DNA of 8,014 nt from an uncultured Oscillospiraceae bacterium (GCA_900549155.1 URNF01000099.1:1-8014), one strand, 5' to 3'; counted from the stretch's first letter, positions 1-5,581 are shown. A program made the numbers and translations. Notes: a model not told the origin generated them from the sequence alone.

Positions 1-25
1 GCCGCCGTCAGAAGACAGCTTTGAT

Positions 26-54
26 ATAATACCACCCTCATCCCCGTTTGTCAA
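26..54 (-). promoter_or_regulatory. Sigma-A promoter reading off the left edge
   Basis: Read on the minus strand, TTGACA (plus positions 49-54) is followed by a 17-nt spacer (32-48) and TATTAT (26-31). The -35 is perfect and the -10 matches 5 of 6, with ideal spacing. Transcription would start near position 19 and run left out of the window, so the driven gene is not visible. It lies about 75 bp downstream of the metallophosphoesterase stop codon and gives the next gene its own start independent of that gene. On the plus strand the same AT-rich core reads TGATATAAT (22-30), an extended -10 without a recognisable -35. Call is from sequence match only. Confidence 0.7.
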
Positions 55-128
55 CGGTTTTTTTGTCGTTTTTCAAAAAAGTTTTCGGCGTGGTGGAAGC
101 GAAAAAGGACAAGCACAATATATGGTAT

Positions 129-590
129 TTACAGGTGCATATGCTGCAGCAGAACGCCGCGGGCGGTGATGTCCAAAAGCCCATAGCGTCCGTCGCGCAG
201 CGCGCCGGGATTGAAAAAGCGGCGACCGTCTGTGTAGCTTTCAAAAGGTATGTGCGTGTGTCCGAACAGGACAATGTCCGCATTTTGCTCCTCGGCGGCA
301 TAGCGCAGGGTGTCAAGTCCGCTTTTCACATGGTACAGATGCCCGTGCGTCAGCAGGATGCGGCAGCCGCCGCAGGTTTCCAGCCGCACATACGGCAGAT
401 CGCACAGCATATCGCAGTTGCCGCGCACGGCAAAAAGCATCGCCGTCGGCAAAATCGCGGGGATCGTTTCCGCTTCGCGCGCGCCGTCGCCCAGATGGCA
501 CACCGCCGCCGCAGCCGGATGCCGCAAAAGCGCCTCGCGCAGACGGGACGTGTCCCCGTGGGAGTCGGAGAAGATCAAAACCTGCATCAT
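129..590 (-). CDS. yfcE: YfcE/MJ0936-type metallophosphoesterase (putative phosphodiesterase)
   Basis: A 153-residue cytoplasmic protein of the small calcineurin-like phosphoesterase family (YfcE, MJ0936), the usual length. All metal-site blocks are visible in order: SDSHG (D9, H11), HLGD (D35), RGNCD (N58), LTHGH (H82, H84) and FGHTH (H111, H113), followed by the family's NPGA (127-130). These residues bind two divalent metals, typically Mn, and hydrolyse phosphodiester bonds. Characterised members act on model phosphodiesters and the natural substrate is generally unknown. Two ATGs are adjacent (590 and 587); AGGTGA at 594-599 suits either, so the protein may be 152 residues. It is divergent from the small-gene trio across 66 bp, where a minus-strand TATAAT (612-617) may be its -10, although no good -35 is seen. 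I see no clear terminator between its stop and position 60. The yfcE symbol is by family, not orthology. Confidence 0.93.
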   Translation of the reverse strand: MMQVLIFSDSHGDTSRLREALLRHPAAAAVCHLGDGAREAETIPAILPTAMLFAVRGNCDMLCDLPYVRLETCGGCRILLTHGHLYHVKSGLDTLRYAAEEQNADIVLFGHTHIPFESYTDGRRFFNPGALRDGRYGLLDITARGVLLQHMHL

Positions 591-656
591 AAATCACCTG
601 TCTTATACATAATTATATACGCGGGTTACCGCAATTTTTGGGAAGGGATGATCCGT
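591..656. promoter_or_regulatory. Divergent intergenic promoter region
   Basis: This 66-bp gap separates the divergent metallophosphoesterase gene and the small-gene trio, so promoters for both should lie here or partly within the genes. The centre (603-619) is very AT-rich in an otherwise GC-rich neighbourhood. On the minus strand a perfect TATAAT sits at 612-617, placing a start near 605, but the matching -35 is poor. On the plus strand CATAAT (608-613) and TATATA (614-619) are possible -10 boxes, again with no convincing -35. The plus-strand ribosome site GGAAGGG is at 641-647. Weak -35 boxes could mean activator dependence or an alternative sigma factor; this is inference. Confidence 0.45.
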
Positions 657-917
657 ATGGGAGAAAACACATTGACACCGCAACAGATGGAAGCACTTTT
701 GGCATTTGCCGCCAGAAAGCTGGGGGTGTCGCAGGAGCAGCTTGCCCGCACACTGCAAAACGGCAGAGTGGGGGAGCTGGGATTGTCCGAGGCGAATGAA
801 AAGCGGCTGTCGGAGCTGCTCGGCAACCGACAGGCGGTGAGCGATCTTTTGGGATCTCCGCAGGCGCAGGAGCTGCTCCGACGGACAGCGGAGGGAGAAA
901 ATCATGGACGCGGGTGA
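657..917 (+). CDS. Small uncharacterised protein, first gene of a three-gene set
   Basis: An 86-residue soluble, helix-rich protein with no signal peptide or membrane segment. I chose the ATG at 657 because GGAAGGG (641-647) lies about 9 nt before it; the ATG at 648 would touch that site and adds only three residues. The first half (TPQQMEALLAFAARKLGVSQ) looks like an amphipathic helix. The C-terminal half has the run LSELLGNRQAVSDLLGSPQ, a repeated 'leucine pair, then a short turn, then helix' pattern. From memory, small clostridial hypothetical proteins ending in similar 'SPQAQ-LL' motifs exist, often beside proteins like the next one; I cannot name a family. It overlaps the following gene by 14 bp, which implies translational coupling. 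An open frame extends upstream to position 48, but that part is antisense to the phosphoesterase gene and is not credible. Confidence 0.85.
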   Translation: MGENTLTPQQMEALLAFAARKLGVSQEQLARTLQNGRVGELGLSEANEKRLSELLGNRQAVSDLLGSPQAQELLRRTAEGENHGRG

Positions 918-1266
918 AAAGCTGCAATCCATCCTGTCCTCGCCCGACGGCATGGAAAAGCTGCAGGAAGCGGCAAAGCAGCTGCAGGGTGTGCTCGGCG
1001 AGGGCGGCGACCTTTCGGGACTTTTACAGTCGTTTGCGGGCAGTCTGCCCGCCGCACCCGAGAAAAAGGGCGGCATGGATCTGTCGCTTCTGACAAAGGC
1101 GGCGCCGTTTTTGCAGGAGATGCAAAAGGACGACGACAGCACAAAGCTCTTGCGGGCGCTGCGCCCGTATATGCACGGGGAGCGGCAAAAGCGGCTGGAC
1201 GAGGCGCTGGAAATTCTCAAGTGGCTGCGGCTTGCCACCATGCTCAAGGAGCAGGGGGTGCTGTGA
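904..1266 (+). CDS. Small uncharacterised protein with LLxALRPY motif, second of three
   Basis: A 120-residue, probably soluble protein. The start is well supported: GGAGGGAG at 890-897 lies 6 nt before the ATG, inside the end of the preceding gene. It has two parts. Residues 1-48 hold a helical segment with a glycine-rich break (LGEGGDLSGL), much like the C-terminal half of its upstream neighbour (SPDGMEKLQEAA against SPQAQELLRRTA), which hints at shared ancestry. Residues 58-120 contain DLSLLTKAAPFLQEM and then KLLRALRPYMHGERQKRLDE, ending in a long basic/hydrophobic helix. From memory, the 'LL-ALRPY----R-KKL--A' signature recurs in uncharacterised clostridial proteins; this is recognition, not a search. 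It might interact with the membrane-anchored third protein, but that is only a guess from gene order. Function unknown. Confidence 0.87.
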   Translation: MDAGEKLQSILSSPDGMEKLQEAAKQLQGVLGEGGDLSGLLQSFAGSLPAAPEKKGGMDLSLLTKAAPFLQEMQKDDDSTKLLRALRPYMHGERQKRLDEALEILKWLRLATMLKEQGVL

Positions 1267-1500
1267 ATGGAAGATACCGCCGCCATGCAGCGCGAAGCCG
1301 AGCGGCGCGTGAGGCGGATGCACGAGCAGCTGCAGGCGCTCGCGGGCAGTACCCCCACATTCGGCGTGCCGCCCGCAAAGACACCCGAAGAACCCGCAAA
1401 AAAGAAAAACGACCTTTTGCCGCTGCTGCTTTTCCTGTGGCTTTTGCAGGACGGCGGGGAGCACGCACTGCTCGTTTTGCTGGCATATCTGATGCTTTGA
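1267..1500 (+). CDS. Small membrane-associated protein with C-terminal hydrophobic hairpin, third of three
   Basis: A 77-residue protein whose ATG directly follows the stop of the preceding gene (no gap), with AGGGGGTG at 1253-1260 six nt upstream. Three zones are visible. Residues 7-26 form a charged helix (REAERRVRRMHEQLQ) with coiled-coil character. Residues 29-48 are a Pro/Ala/Lys-rich linker. Residues 50-77 are very hydrophobic (LLPLLLFLWLL, a short QDGGEH turn, then ALLVLLAYLML), ending at the C-terminus. The two hydrophobic runs are each about 11 residues, too short to span a membrane singly, so they could form a re-entrant hairpin or pack against the membrane. The likely topology is a cytoplasmic N-terminus anchored by its tail. 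I recall similar clostridial hypothetical proteins with this 'basic helix, Pro linker, Leu-rich tail' plan, but no function. A strong terminator follows at once. Confidence 0.85.
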   Translation: MEDTAAMQREAERRVRRMHEQLQALAGSTPTFGVPPAKTPEEPAKKKNDLLPLLLFLWLLQDGGEHALLVLLAYLML

Positions 1501-1530
1501 AAAACGGACGCCCGAGGGCGTCCGTTTTTT
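1500..1530. terminator. Strong, probably bidirectional Rho-independent terminator
   Basis: ACGGACGCCC (1504-1513) pairs perfectly with GGGCGTCCGT (1516-1525) around a tiny loop (practically CGAG after the closing pair opens). On the plus strand T runs from 1525 to 1530, immediately after the last small gene. On the minus strand the A run at 1500-1504 becomes a T run, so the same hairpin can stop transcripts arriving from icd. Its position between convergent units fits this double role. Confidence 0.92.
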
Positions 1531-1629
1531 GTCAGCTCCTGCGGATTGAAAATTTGCAGGAGCAAGGAAAGCGCTCCGACGGCGTATGTGCATACGCCGA
1601 GTGGGCGCTTGACACAGCACCTGCGGATT
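1529..1629. repeat. Structured intergenic element: two hairpins bounded by an imperfect direct repeat
   Basis: Between the terminator and the icd stop codon, TTGTCAGCTCCTGCGGATT (1529-1547) recurs imperfectly at 1609-1629, with a perfect 10-bp core CCTGCGGATT at 1538-1547 and 1620-1629. Between and overlapping these copies are two perfect inverted repeats: GCTCCTGC (1535-1542) with GCAGGAGC (1556-1563), loop 13 nt; and GGCGTATG (1581-1588) with CATACGCC (1591-1598), loop 2 nt. The second hairpin can extend through CTC/GAG (1574-1576, 1599-1601) and AAGCG/CGCTT (1569-1573, 1606-1610) with internal loops. No credible gene is present. It could be a REP/MITE-like interspersed repeat or a 3'-UTR structure of the icd transcript. 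Copy number elsewhere is unknown from this window. Confidence 0.6.
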
Positions 1630-2826
1630 TTACAGGCGCTCGGCGATGGCATCGAGGAATTCCATCGAGTTTACCGCGCGCTTTTCGGGCAGCGAGGAGA
1701 GGAGATAGAGATCCTTCGTCATGATGCCGCTCTCGATGGTGTCGAGCGTCGCCTTTTCCAGCTTGTCGGCAAACGCCGCCAGCTCCGGCAGCGCGTCCAG
1801 CTCGGCGCGCTTGCGCAGCGCACCGCTCCAGGCGAAAATGGTCGCCACCGAGTTGGTGGACGTTTCCTCGCCCTTCAGATGGCGGTAGTAGTGGCGGGTG
1901 ACCGTGCCGTGCGCCGCCTCATATTCATAGTTGCCGTCGGGCGAAACCAGCACGCTTGTCATCATCGCCAGCGAACCGAACGCCGTCGCGACCATGTCGC
2001 TCATGACATCGCCGTCATAGTTCTTGCACGCCCAGATGAAGCCGCCCTCCGAGCGCACCACGCGGGCAACCGCGTCGTCGATCAGGGTGTAGAAATAGGT
2101 GATGCCCGCCTTTTCGAAGGCATCCTTATATTCCGTTTCATAGATCTCGGCAAAAATGTCCTTGAACCGATGATCATAGGTCTTGGAAATGGTGTCCTTT
2201 GTGGAGAACCACAGATCCTGCTTGCAGGACAGGGCATAGTTGAAGCAGGCGCGCGCAAACGCGGAAATGGACGCGTCGGTGTTGTGCATACCCATGGCAA
2301 CGCCGTCGCCGTCATAGGCGTGGATAAGACTTCTGGTCTCGTTGCCGTCGCGGTCGGTGACGACCAGCTCCGCCTTGCCGCCCGCGGGAACGCGCGCCTC
2401 GACGTTGCGGTAGATATCCCCATAGGCATGACGCGCCAGAACGATCGGCTTTTTCCAGGTGGACACGGTCGGCGTGATGCCCTTCACCACCACCGGCGCA
2501 CGGAACACCGTGCCGTCGAGCACCGCACGGATCGTGCCGTTGGGGCTTTTCCACATTTCGTGCAGGTGGTATTCCTCCACACGCTGGGCGTTCGGGGTGA
2601 TGGTGGCGCATTTCACGCCGACGCCGTATTTTTTGATGGCGTTGGCGGCATCCACCGTCACGGCGTCCCGCGTTTCGTCGCGATAGGGCAGCCCGAGGTC
2701 ATAGTATTCGCTTTTGAGATCCACAAACGGCAAAATGAGCTTATCCTTGATGGCTTTCCAAAGGATGCGGGTCATTTCGTCGCCGTCCATCTCGACGAGC
2801 GGCGTTTTCATCTGAATTTTCTGCAT
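1630..2826 (-). CDS. icd: NADP-dependent isocitrate dehydrogenase, eukaryote-like homodimeric type
   Basis: A 398-residue cytosolic enzyme that oxidatively decarboxylates isocitrate to 2-oxoglutarate with NADP+, supplying carbon for glutamate and also NADPH. It belongs to the roughly 400-residue class resembling human IDH1, not the E. coli Icd type, and aligns nearly gap-free in its first half. Isocitrate site: S94, N96 and R100 in KSPNGTIR, R109 in TVFR, R132 in ARHAYGD, Y139, K210 in STK. Metal aspartates: D250/D251 in LIDD, D273 and D277 in NYDGDVMSD. NADP site: HGTVTRH (306-312), whose R311-H312 match the residues that hold the 2'-phosphate in NADP enzymes. The start is firm: AGGAGG (2835-2840) lies 8 nt before the ATG. 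It sits 24 bp downstream of the solute-binding lipoprotein gene with no terminator between, so it is likely co-transcribed. All key residues are intact. Confidence 0.97.
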   Translation of the reverse strand: MQKIQMKTPLVEMDGDEMTRILWKAIKDKLILPFVDLKSEYYDLGLPYRDETRDAVTVDAANAIKKYGVGVKCATITPNAQRVEEYHLHEMWKSPNGTIRAVLDGTVFRAPVVVKGITPTVSTWKKPIVLARHAYGDIYRNVEARVPAGGKAELVVTDRDGNETRSLIHAYDGDGVAMGMHNTDASISAFARACFNYALSCKQDLWFSTKDTISKTYDHRFKDIFAEIYETEYKDAFEKAGITYFYTLIDDAVARVVRSEGGFIWACKNYDGDVMSDMVATAFGSLAMMTSVLVSPDGNYEYEAAHGTVTRHYYRHLKGEETSTNSVATIFAWSGALRKRAELDALPELAAFADKLEKATLDTIESGIMTKDLYLLSSLPEKRAVNSMEFLDAIAERL

Positions 2827-2850
2827 AGGTTCAACCTCCTAAAAATACAC

Positions 2851-4464
2851 TTATTTCTTCCTGTCCGCCGTTTTGAACGACAGAAGCGCCCCGAACGCGC
2901 CGCCGTTGAAGGGGCGCACGGTGATGCCCGTGTCTTCGGCACGCACGCCGTAGCAGCGGGTGATATAGGCAAGCGGGAGCGCGGGCGACGCGTCATACAG
3001 CAGCTGCTCCAGCGTCGTCACCGCAGCCGCGCTGTCGGTCGCCTTATCATAGGCGGCGTCAAAGGCGGCGCTCGAAAAACGGGCATAGTTTTGCGCGTTG
3101 CCGCTCTTGAACGCAGCGAGATTTTCGAGTGCGGTCAATCCTGCGGCGGTCACATCGCAGATGGCAAGCTGATACCGCCCCGCGCGCACCCGTTTTTGCA
3201 CCTCATCCGCCGCCGCCAGCTCCAGCGAGCAATAGACCGACAGATTTTTTGTCAGCGACTGCACGATATACCGCGCGAGGTTGGCGCTGTCGGCGTCGTC
3301 GGGCGCAAGCAGCGTCAGCGACGGGGTGCGGGAGCGTTCAAGCGCCGTCAGCCCTGCCGTCAGCGCCTTTTGCGCCTTTTGCACATCGGTCCTCAGCGGA
3401 CAGGCGGTTGCAGGCGCGGTGTAGGCGCTGCCGCCCGCCGTTGCCGCAGGCGCGGTGTAGCCGACAGCCGCCGTGCAGCCTGCGCCGACACCCGCTTTGA
3501 GCGTTTCCCATTCGACGGCGTCCCGCAGCGCGCGGCGCACATCGACATTGGCAAGCACCTCGTCGGTGGTGTTGAAATATAAAAACCGCACCGTGTCCTG
3601 CAGCTCCACCAACCGCACGCCGTTTTCCTCGGCGGTGTCCTGCTCGGACACCGGCACCTCGGTGGCGTCGATATAGGCGCGGCGCAGCAGATCATAGTTC
3701 TCCGCGGCGTCGGTGGAGATGCGGTATTTCACCGATGCGGGCAGCACCTCGGCTGCCGCATGGTAGTTCTCGTTTTTGCGCAGGGTCACGGATGTGTCAT
3801 GCTCCCAGCCGGAGACATAGAAAGGCCCGTTTGTCAGAATATAGCGCGTTTCCAGCCCGTATCTGCCCGCCGTGTAGGCGAAAAATTCGCGGCTGCAGGG
3901 CATGAACGCGGGGGAAGCGAGCCGCTTTGTGAAACCGTCGTCCGGCGCATCCAAATGAAACACCAGCGTTTTTTCGTCGACCGCTTCCACGCCGAGCGTG
4001 GTGGACGACGCCTTGCCCGCCAAGACGGCAGCGGCGTTGCGGATGCCGGCAAGCTGCGCCGTGTAGGGAGAACGGGTGGTGGGATCGGCGGTGCGGCGCA
4101 CGGCAAACACAAAATCGTCCGCCGTCACCATCACGGGATCCTCGAACCCCGTTTTTTCGCCGCGCACGGTCACGGTGCTCCAAAAGCTCTCTCTTAGTAT
4201 GAAGGTATAGGTGCAGCCATCCTGCGACACCGTCCAGTCGGCGGCGGCGGGCACGGCTTTGCCGTTTTCGTCCAGCGCGGTCAGGCCCTCGAAGGCGGCG
4301 CTGATGACGGCAAGCGACGCCGTGTCGGAGATCGCCTGCGGGTCGATCTGCTTCGGCTCGGCGGAAAGAACAAACCCAAAGCTCTCGCCGCCCGCCTTTT
4401 TGCCGCAGCCGACAAGCGAGGCAAAAAGCGCAAAGCATAAGAAAAGTGCTCCCAGCCGTTTCAT
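2851..4464 (-). CDS. Oligopeptide/solute-binding lipoprotein, SBP family 5 (OppA/DppA-like)
   Basis: A 537-residue extracellular, membrane-tethered binding protein of ABC-importer family 5 (peptides, nickel and other solutes). The start at 4464 is chosen because it gives a clean lipoprotein signal (MKRLGALFLCFALFASLVGC, lipobox LVGC, Cys20) with GAGGGGG 6-7 nt upstream; the open frame extends 33 residues further but without signal-like character. Family landmarks: IDPQAISDTAS near 40-50; YTFILRESFW (86-95) and VTADDFVFAVRR (113-124), the family 'LR...W / vtA-DFvfs' region; NGPFYVSGWEHDTSVTLRKNENY (212-234); and NVDVRRALRDAVE (306-318), the conserved 'VR-AL--A' helix. Residues 326-357 are a Gly/Ala/Thr-rich stretch with a short repeat. 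No permease or ATPase genes are next to it, so it may share a transporter encoded elsewhere or act as a sensor. Substrate cannot be read from sequence. It precedes icd in one transcript. Confidence 0.92.
   Translation of the reverse strand: MKRLGALFLCFALFASLVGCGKKAGGESFGFVLSAEPKQIDPQAISDTASLAVISAAFEGLTALDENGKAVPAAADWTVSQDGCTYTFILRESFWSTVTVRGEKTGFEDPVMVTADDFVFAVRRTADPTTRSPYTAQLAGIRNAAAVLAGKASSTTLGVEAVDEKTLVFHLDAPDDGFTKRLASPAFMPCSREFFAYTAGRYGLETRYILTNGPFYVSGWEHDTSVTLRKNENYHAAAEVLPASVKYRISTDAAENYDLLRRAYIDATEVPVSEQDTAEENGVRLVELQDTVRFLYFNTTDEVLANVDVRRALRDAVEWETLKAGVGAGCTAAVGYTAPAATAGGSAYTAPATACPLRTDVQKAQKALTAGLTALERSRTPSLTLLAPDDADSANLARYIVQSLTKNLSVYCSLELAAADEVQKRVRAGRYQLAICDVTAAGLTALENLAAFKSGNAQNYARFSSAAFDAAYDKATDSAAAVTTLEQLLYDASPALPLAYITRCYGVRAEDTGITVRPFNGGAFGALLSFKTADRKK
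3410..3460 (-). repeat. In-frame 15-bp direct repeat in the binding-protein gene
   Basis: GCAGGCGCGGTGTAG occurs at 3410-3424 and again at 3446-3460, exactly 36 bp (12 codons) apart and in frame with the lipoprotein gene. It encodes the paired motif YTAPA at residues 336-340 and 348-352 within an Ala/Gly/Thr-rich stretch. This looks like a local duplication in a surface loop or linker; a functional role is not evident. Confidence 0.7.
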
Positions 4465-4483
4465 GGCGCACCCCCTCTTAAGA

Positions 4484-4521
4484 AAATACAAAAGCCGCGC
4501 CGCACGACACGCGCGGCGCGG
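4484..4521 (-). terminator. GC-rich hairpin with T-rich tail: terminator or leader attenuator
   Basis: On the minus strand CCGCGCCGC (plus 4513-4521) pairs perfectly with GCGGCGCGG (4495-4503) around a 9-nt loop that can close further, and is followed by CTTTTGTATTTTC (4482-4494). This is a plausible Rho-independent terminator just after the S1-protein stop codon (4533-4535). It also lies between the promoter at 4535-4563 and the lipoprotein start at 4464, with under 20 nt left between its tail and the ATG, no room for another promoter. Transcripts for the lipoprotein and icd must therefore read through it, so it may act as a partial terminator or regulated attenuator. Confidence 0.75.
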
Positions 4522-4532
4522 TGGGATCACCC

Positions 4533-5507
4533 CTAGTATACCGAACTTTCTTGCATTTGACAAGTATTCTCGCCGATTTTTTCAAAAACACTTTCCACCA
4601 GCTTTTGGCTGCCGGGCGGGGAATACACCCAGCGGTCGATGTGTCCCGCGGTGATGAAATAGTGCGGCGGGGCAGGGGACTCGCGTCCTGCGGTGACGTC
4701 GATGACGATGAGCTTGATCTTCATTTTCTCCGGCAGGATGCTTTTTATGTACACGCTGACGCACTGCCCCACCTGCAGCTCCTGCCGCGGCTCGGCAAGC
4801 CCCGCAAGGTTGGGGGCAAGCTCGATGAACACCCCATAGCTTTCCACCGACCGCACAATGCCCGTCACCGTTTCGCCCTGCGCAAAGCGGGCGACGTTTT
4901 CCTCCCAGGTGCCGAGCAGCTCGCGCTGCGAAAGGCAGATGCGCCCGTTTTCCATGGAGGACACCACCGCCGCAATGTCCTGCCCTACCCGCAAACGGTC
5001 GCGCGGATGGGAGATGCGGCTCACCGACATGCCCGCGATCGGCATGAGCGCCGTCAGCCCGCAGCCGATGTCGCAGAAAGCACCGAAGCTCTCAAGGCGC
5101 GTCACCCGCGCGGACAGGATATCCCCGGTGTGCAGCGTGCGGCGATAGTGCGCGCGGCACCGCTCCTGTGCGTCGCGGCGGGACAAAACGGCGCGCAGCG
5201 TCCCGTCCGCCGTATGCTCAAAGCCCGAGACCGTGAACGCGACCGGCTTGCCGACGCGGGAAATGAGAGCGATGTCCCTGGTCGTTCCCTCGGCGATGCC
5301 GACCGCGCCCTCATCGTGCGGGATGATGCCGTCCATACACGGCAGCGTCACATACAGATCATGTGCCGCATCACAAAGCCGCACCGGCGCTTCCAGCACG
5401 CTCCCGTCGAGCGCGGCGGCGGCAAGCGCCTCATAGCTTGCGATGCGCGCGGCATTCTCCGCTGTTTCAAACCGTCTGCCCTCCGGCAAAAATGTGGTGT
5501 TTTCCAT
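4533..5507 (-). CDS. S1-domain RNA-binding protein (clostridial short S1-like)
   Basis: A 324-residue cytoplasmic protein built of three OB-fold S1 repeats, much shorter than a full ribosomal protein S1. Repeat 1 (about 35-112) is divergent: it lacks the usual FGAFV core and has long insertions. Repeat 2 (127-196) is canonical: GDILSARVTRLESFGAFCDIG, LTALMPIAGMS, a conserved 'HP-D-L-VGQ' and ICLSQREL. Repeat 3 (209-271) has GETVTGIVRSVESYGVFIEL and LAGLAEP. A conserved-looking tail follows (HYFITAGHIDRWVYSPPGSQKLVESVF, about 282-308), which I recall from similar clostridial proteins, and then about 16 extra residues. It likely binds RNA in translation or mRNA handling; the exact role is unknown. 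The start at 5507 is preceded by AAGGAAGGA (about 5517-5525); the frame runs 22 residues further up but without a better site. Upstream it is divergent from the YfhO gene; no clear promoter was found. Confidence 0.88.
   Translation of the reverse strand: MENTTFLPEGRRFETAENAARIASYEALAAAALDGSVLEAPVRLCDAAHDLYVTLPCMDGIIPHDEGAVGIAEGTTRDIALISRVGKPVAFTVSGFEHTADGTLRAVLSRRDAQERCRAHYRRTLHTGDILSARVTRLESFGAFCDIGCGLTALMPIAGMSVSRISHPRDRLRVGQDIAAVVSSMENGRICLSQRELLGTWEENVARFAQGETVTGIVRSVESYGVFIELAPNLAGLAEPRQELQVGQCVSVYIKSILPEKMKIKLIVIDVTAGRESPAPPHYFITAGHIDRWVYSPPGSQKLVESVFEKIGENTCQMQESSVY
4535..4563 (-). promoter_or_regulatory. Sigma-A promoter inside the end of the S1-protein gene
   Basis: On the minus strand TTGTCA (plus 4558-4563), a 17-nt spacer (4541-4557) and TATACT (4535-4540) form a near-consensus promoter overlapping the last codons and stop of the S1-protein gene. 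The start would be near 4528, only 60-65 nt before the lipoprotein ATG. The resulting leader contains the hairpin described at 4484-4521. It most likely drives the lipoprotein-icd pair. Confidence 0.65.
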
Positions 5508-5581
5508 TTTCTCGCATCCTTCCTTTTGGTGTCTATGGCATGTATATGTGCCGACCGCCGCAAAGATACGCAAAAAGGGAT

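Noticed and set aside
44..64. Hairpin CCGTT/AACGG followed by seven T residues, as a plus-strand terminator
   Set aside because: The stem is only 5 bp, no plus-strand gene is seen ending there, and the same bases are better explained as the -35 of the minus-strand promoter.
584..614. Possible sporulation-sigma promoter (GCATC ... CATAATT) before the small-gene trio
   Set aside because: The spacing (19 nt) and box matches are not good enough to separate from chance in an AT-rich patch.
48..656. Upstream extension of the first small gene to position 48
   Set aside because: This part is antisense to the metallophosphoesterase, whose motifs are complete; the start at 657 has a proper ribosome site.
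1546..3582. 678-codon plus-strand open frame antisense to icd and the binding lipoprotein
   Set aside because: It is rich in His, Arg and Gly with no domain sense, has no good ribosome site and covers two clear genes on the other strand. Long antisense frames are expected in GC-rich coding DNA.
4505..4536. T-box-like string near the lipoprotein leader (minus strand AGGGGTGATCCCACCGCG before a terminator hairpin)
   Set aside because: It resembles the AGGGTGGNACCGCG motif only with extra bases, and the required upstream specifier domain would fall inside the S1-protein coding sequence; the downstream genes are not typical T-box targets.
4465..4563. N-terminal extension of the binding lipoprotein to position 4563
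   Set aside because: The extension would translate the terminator hairpin and destroy the lipoprotein signal peptide, which starts cleanly at 4464 with a good ribosome site.
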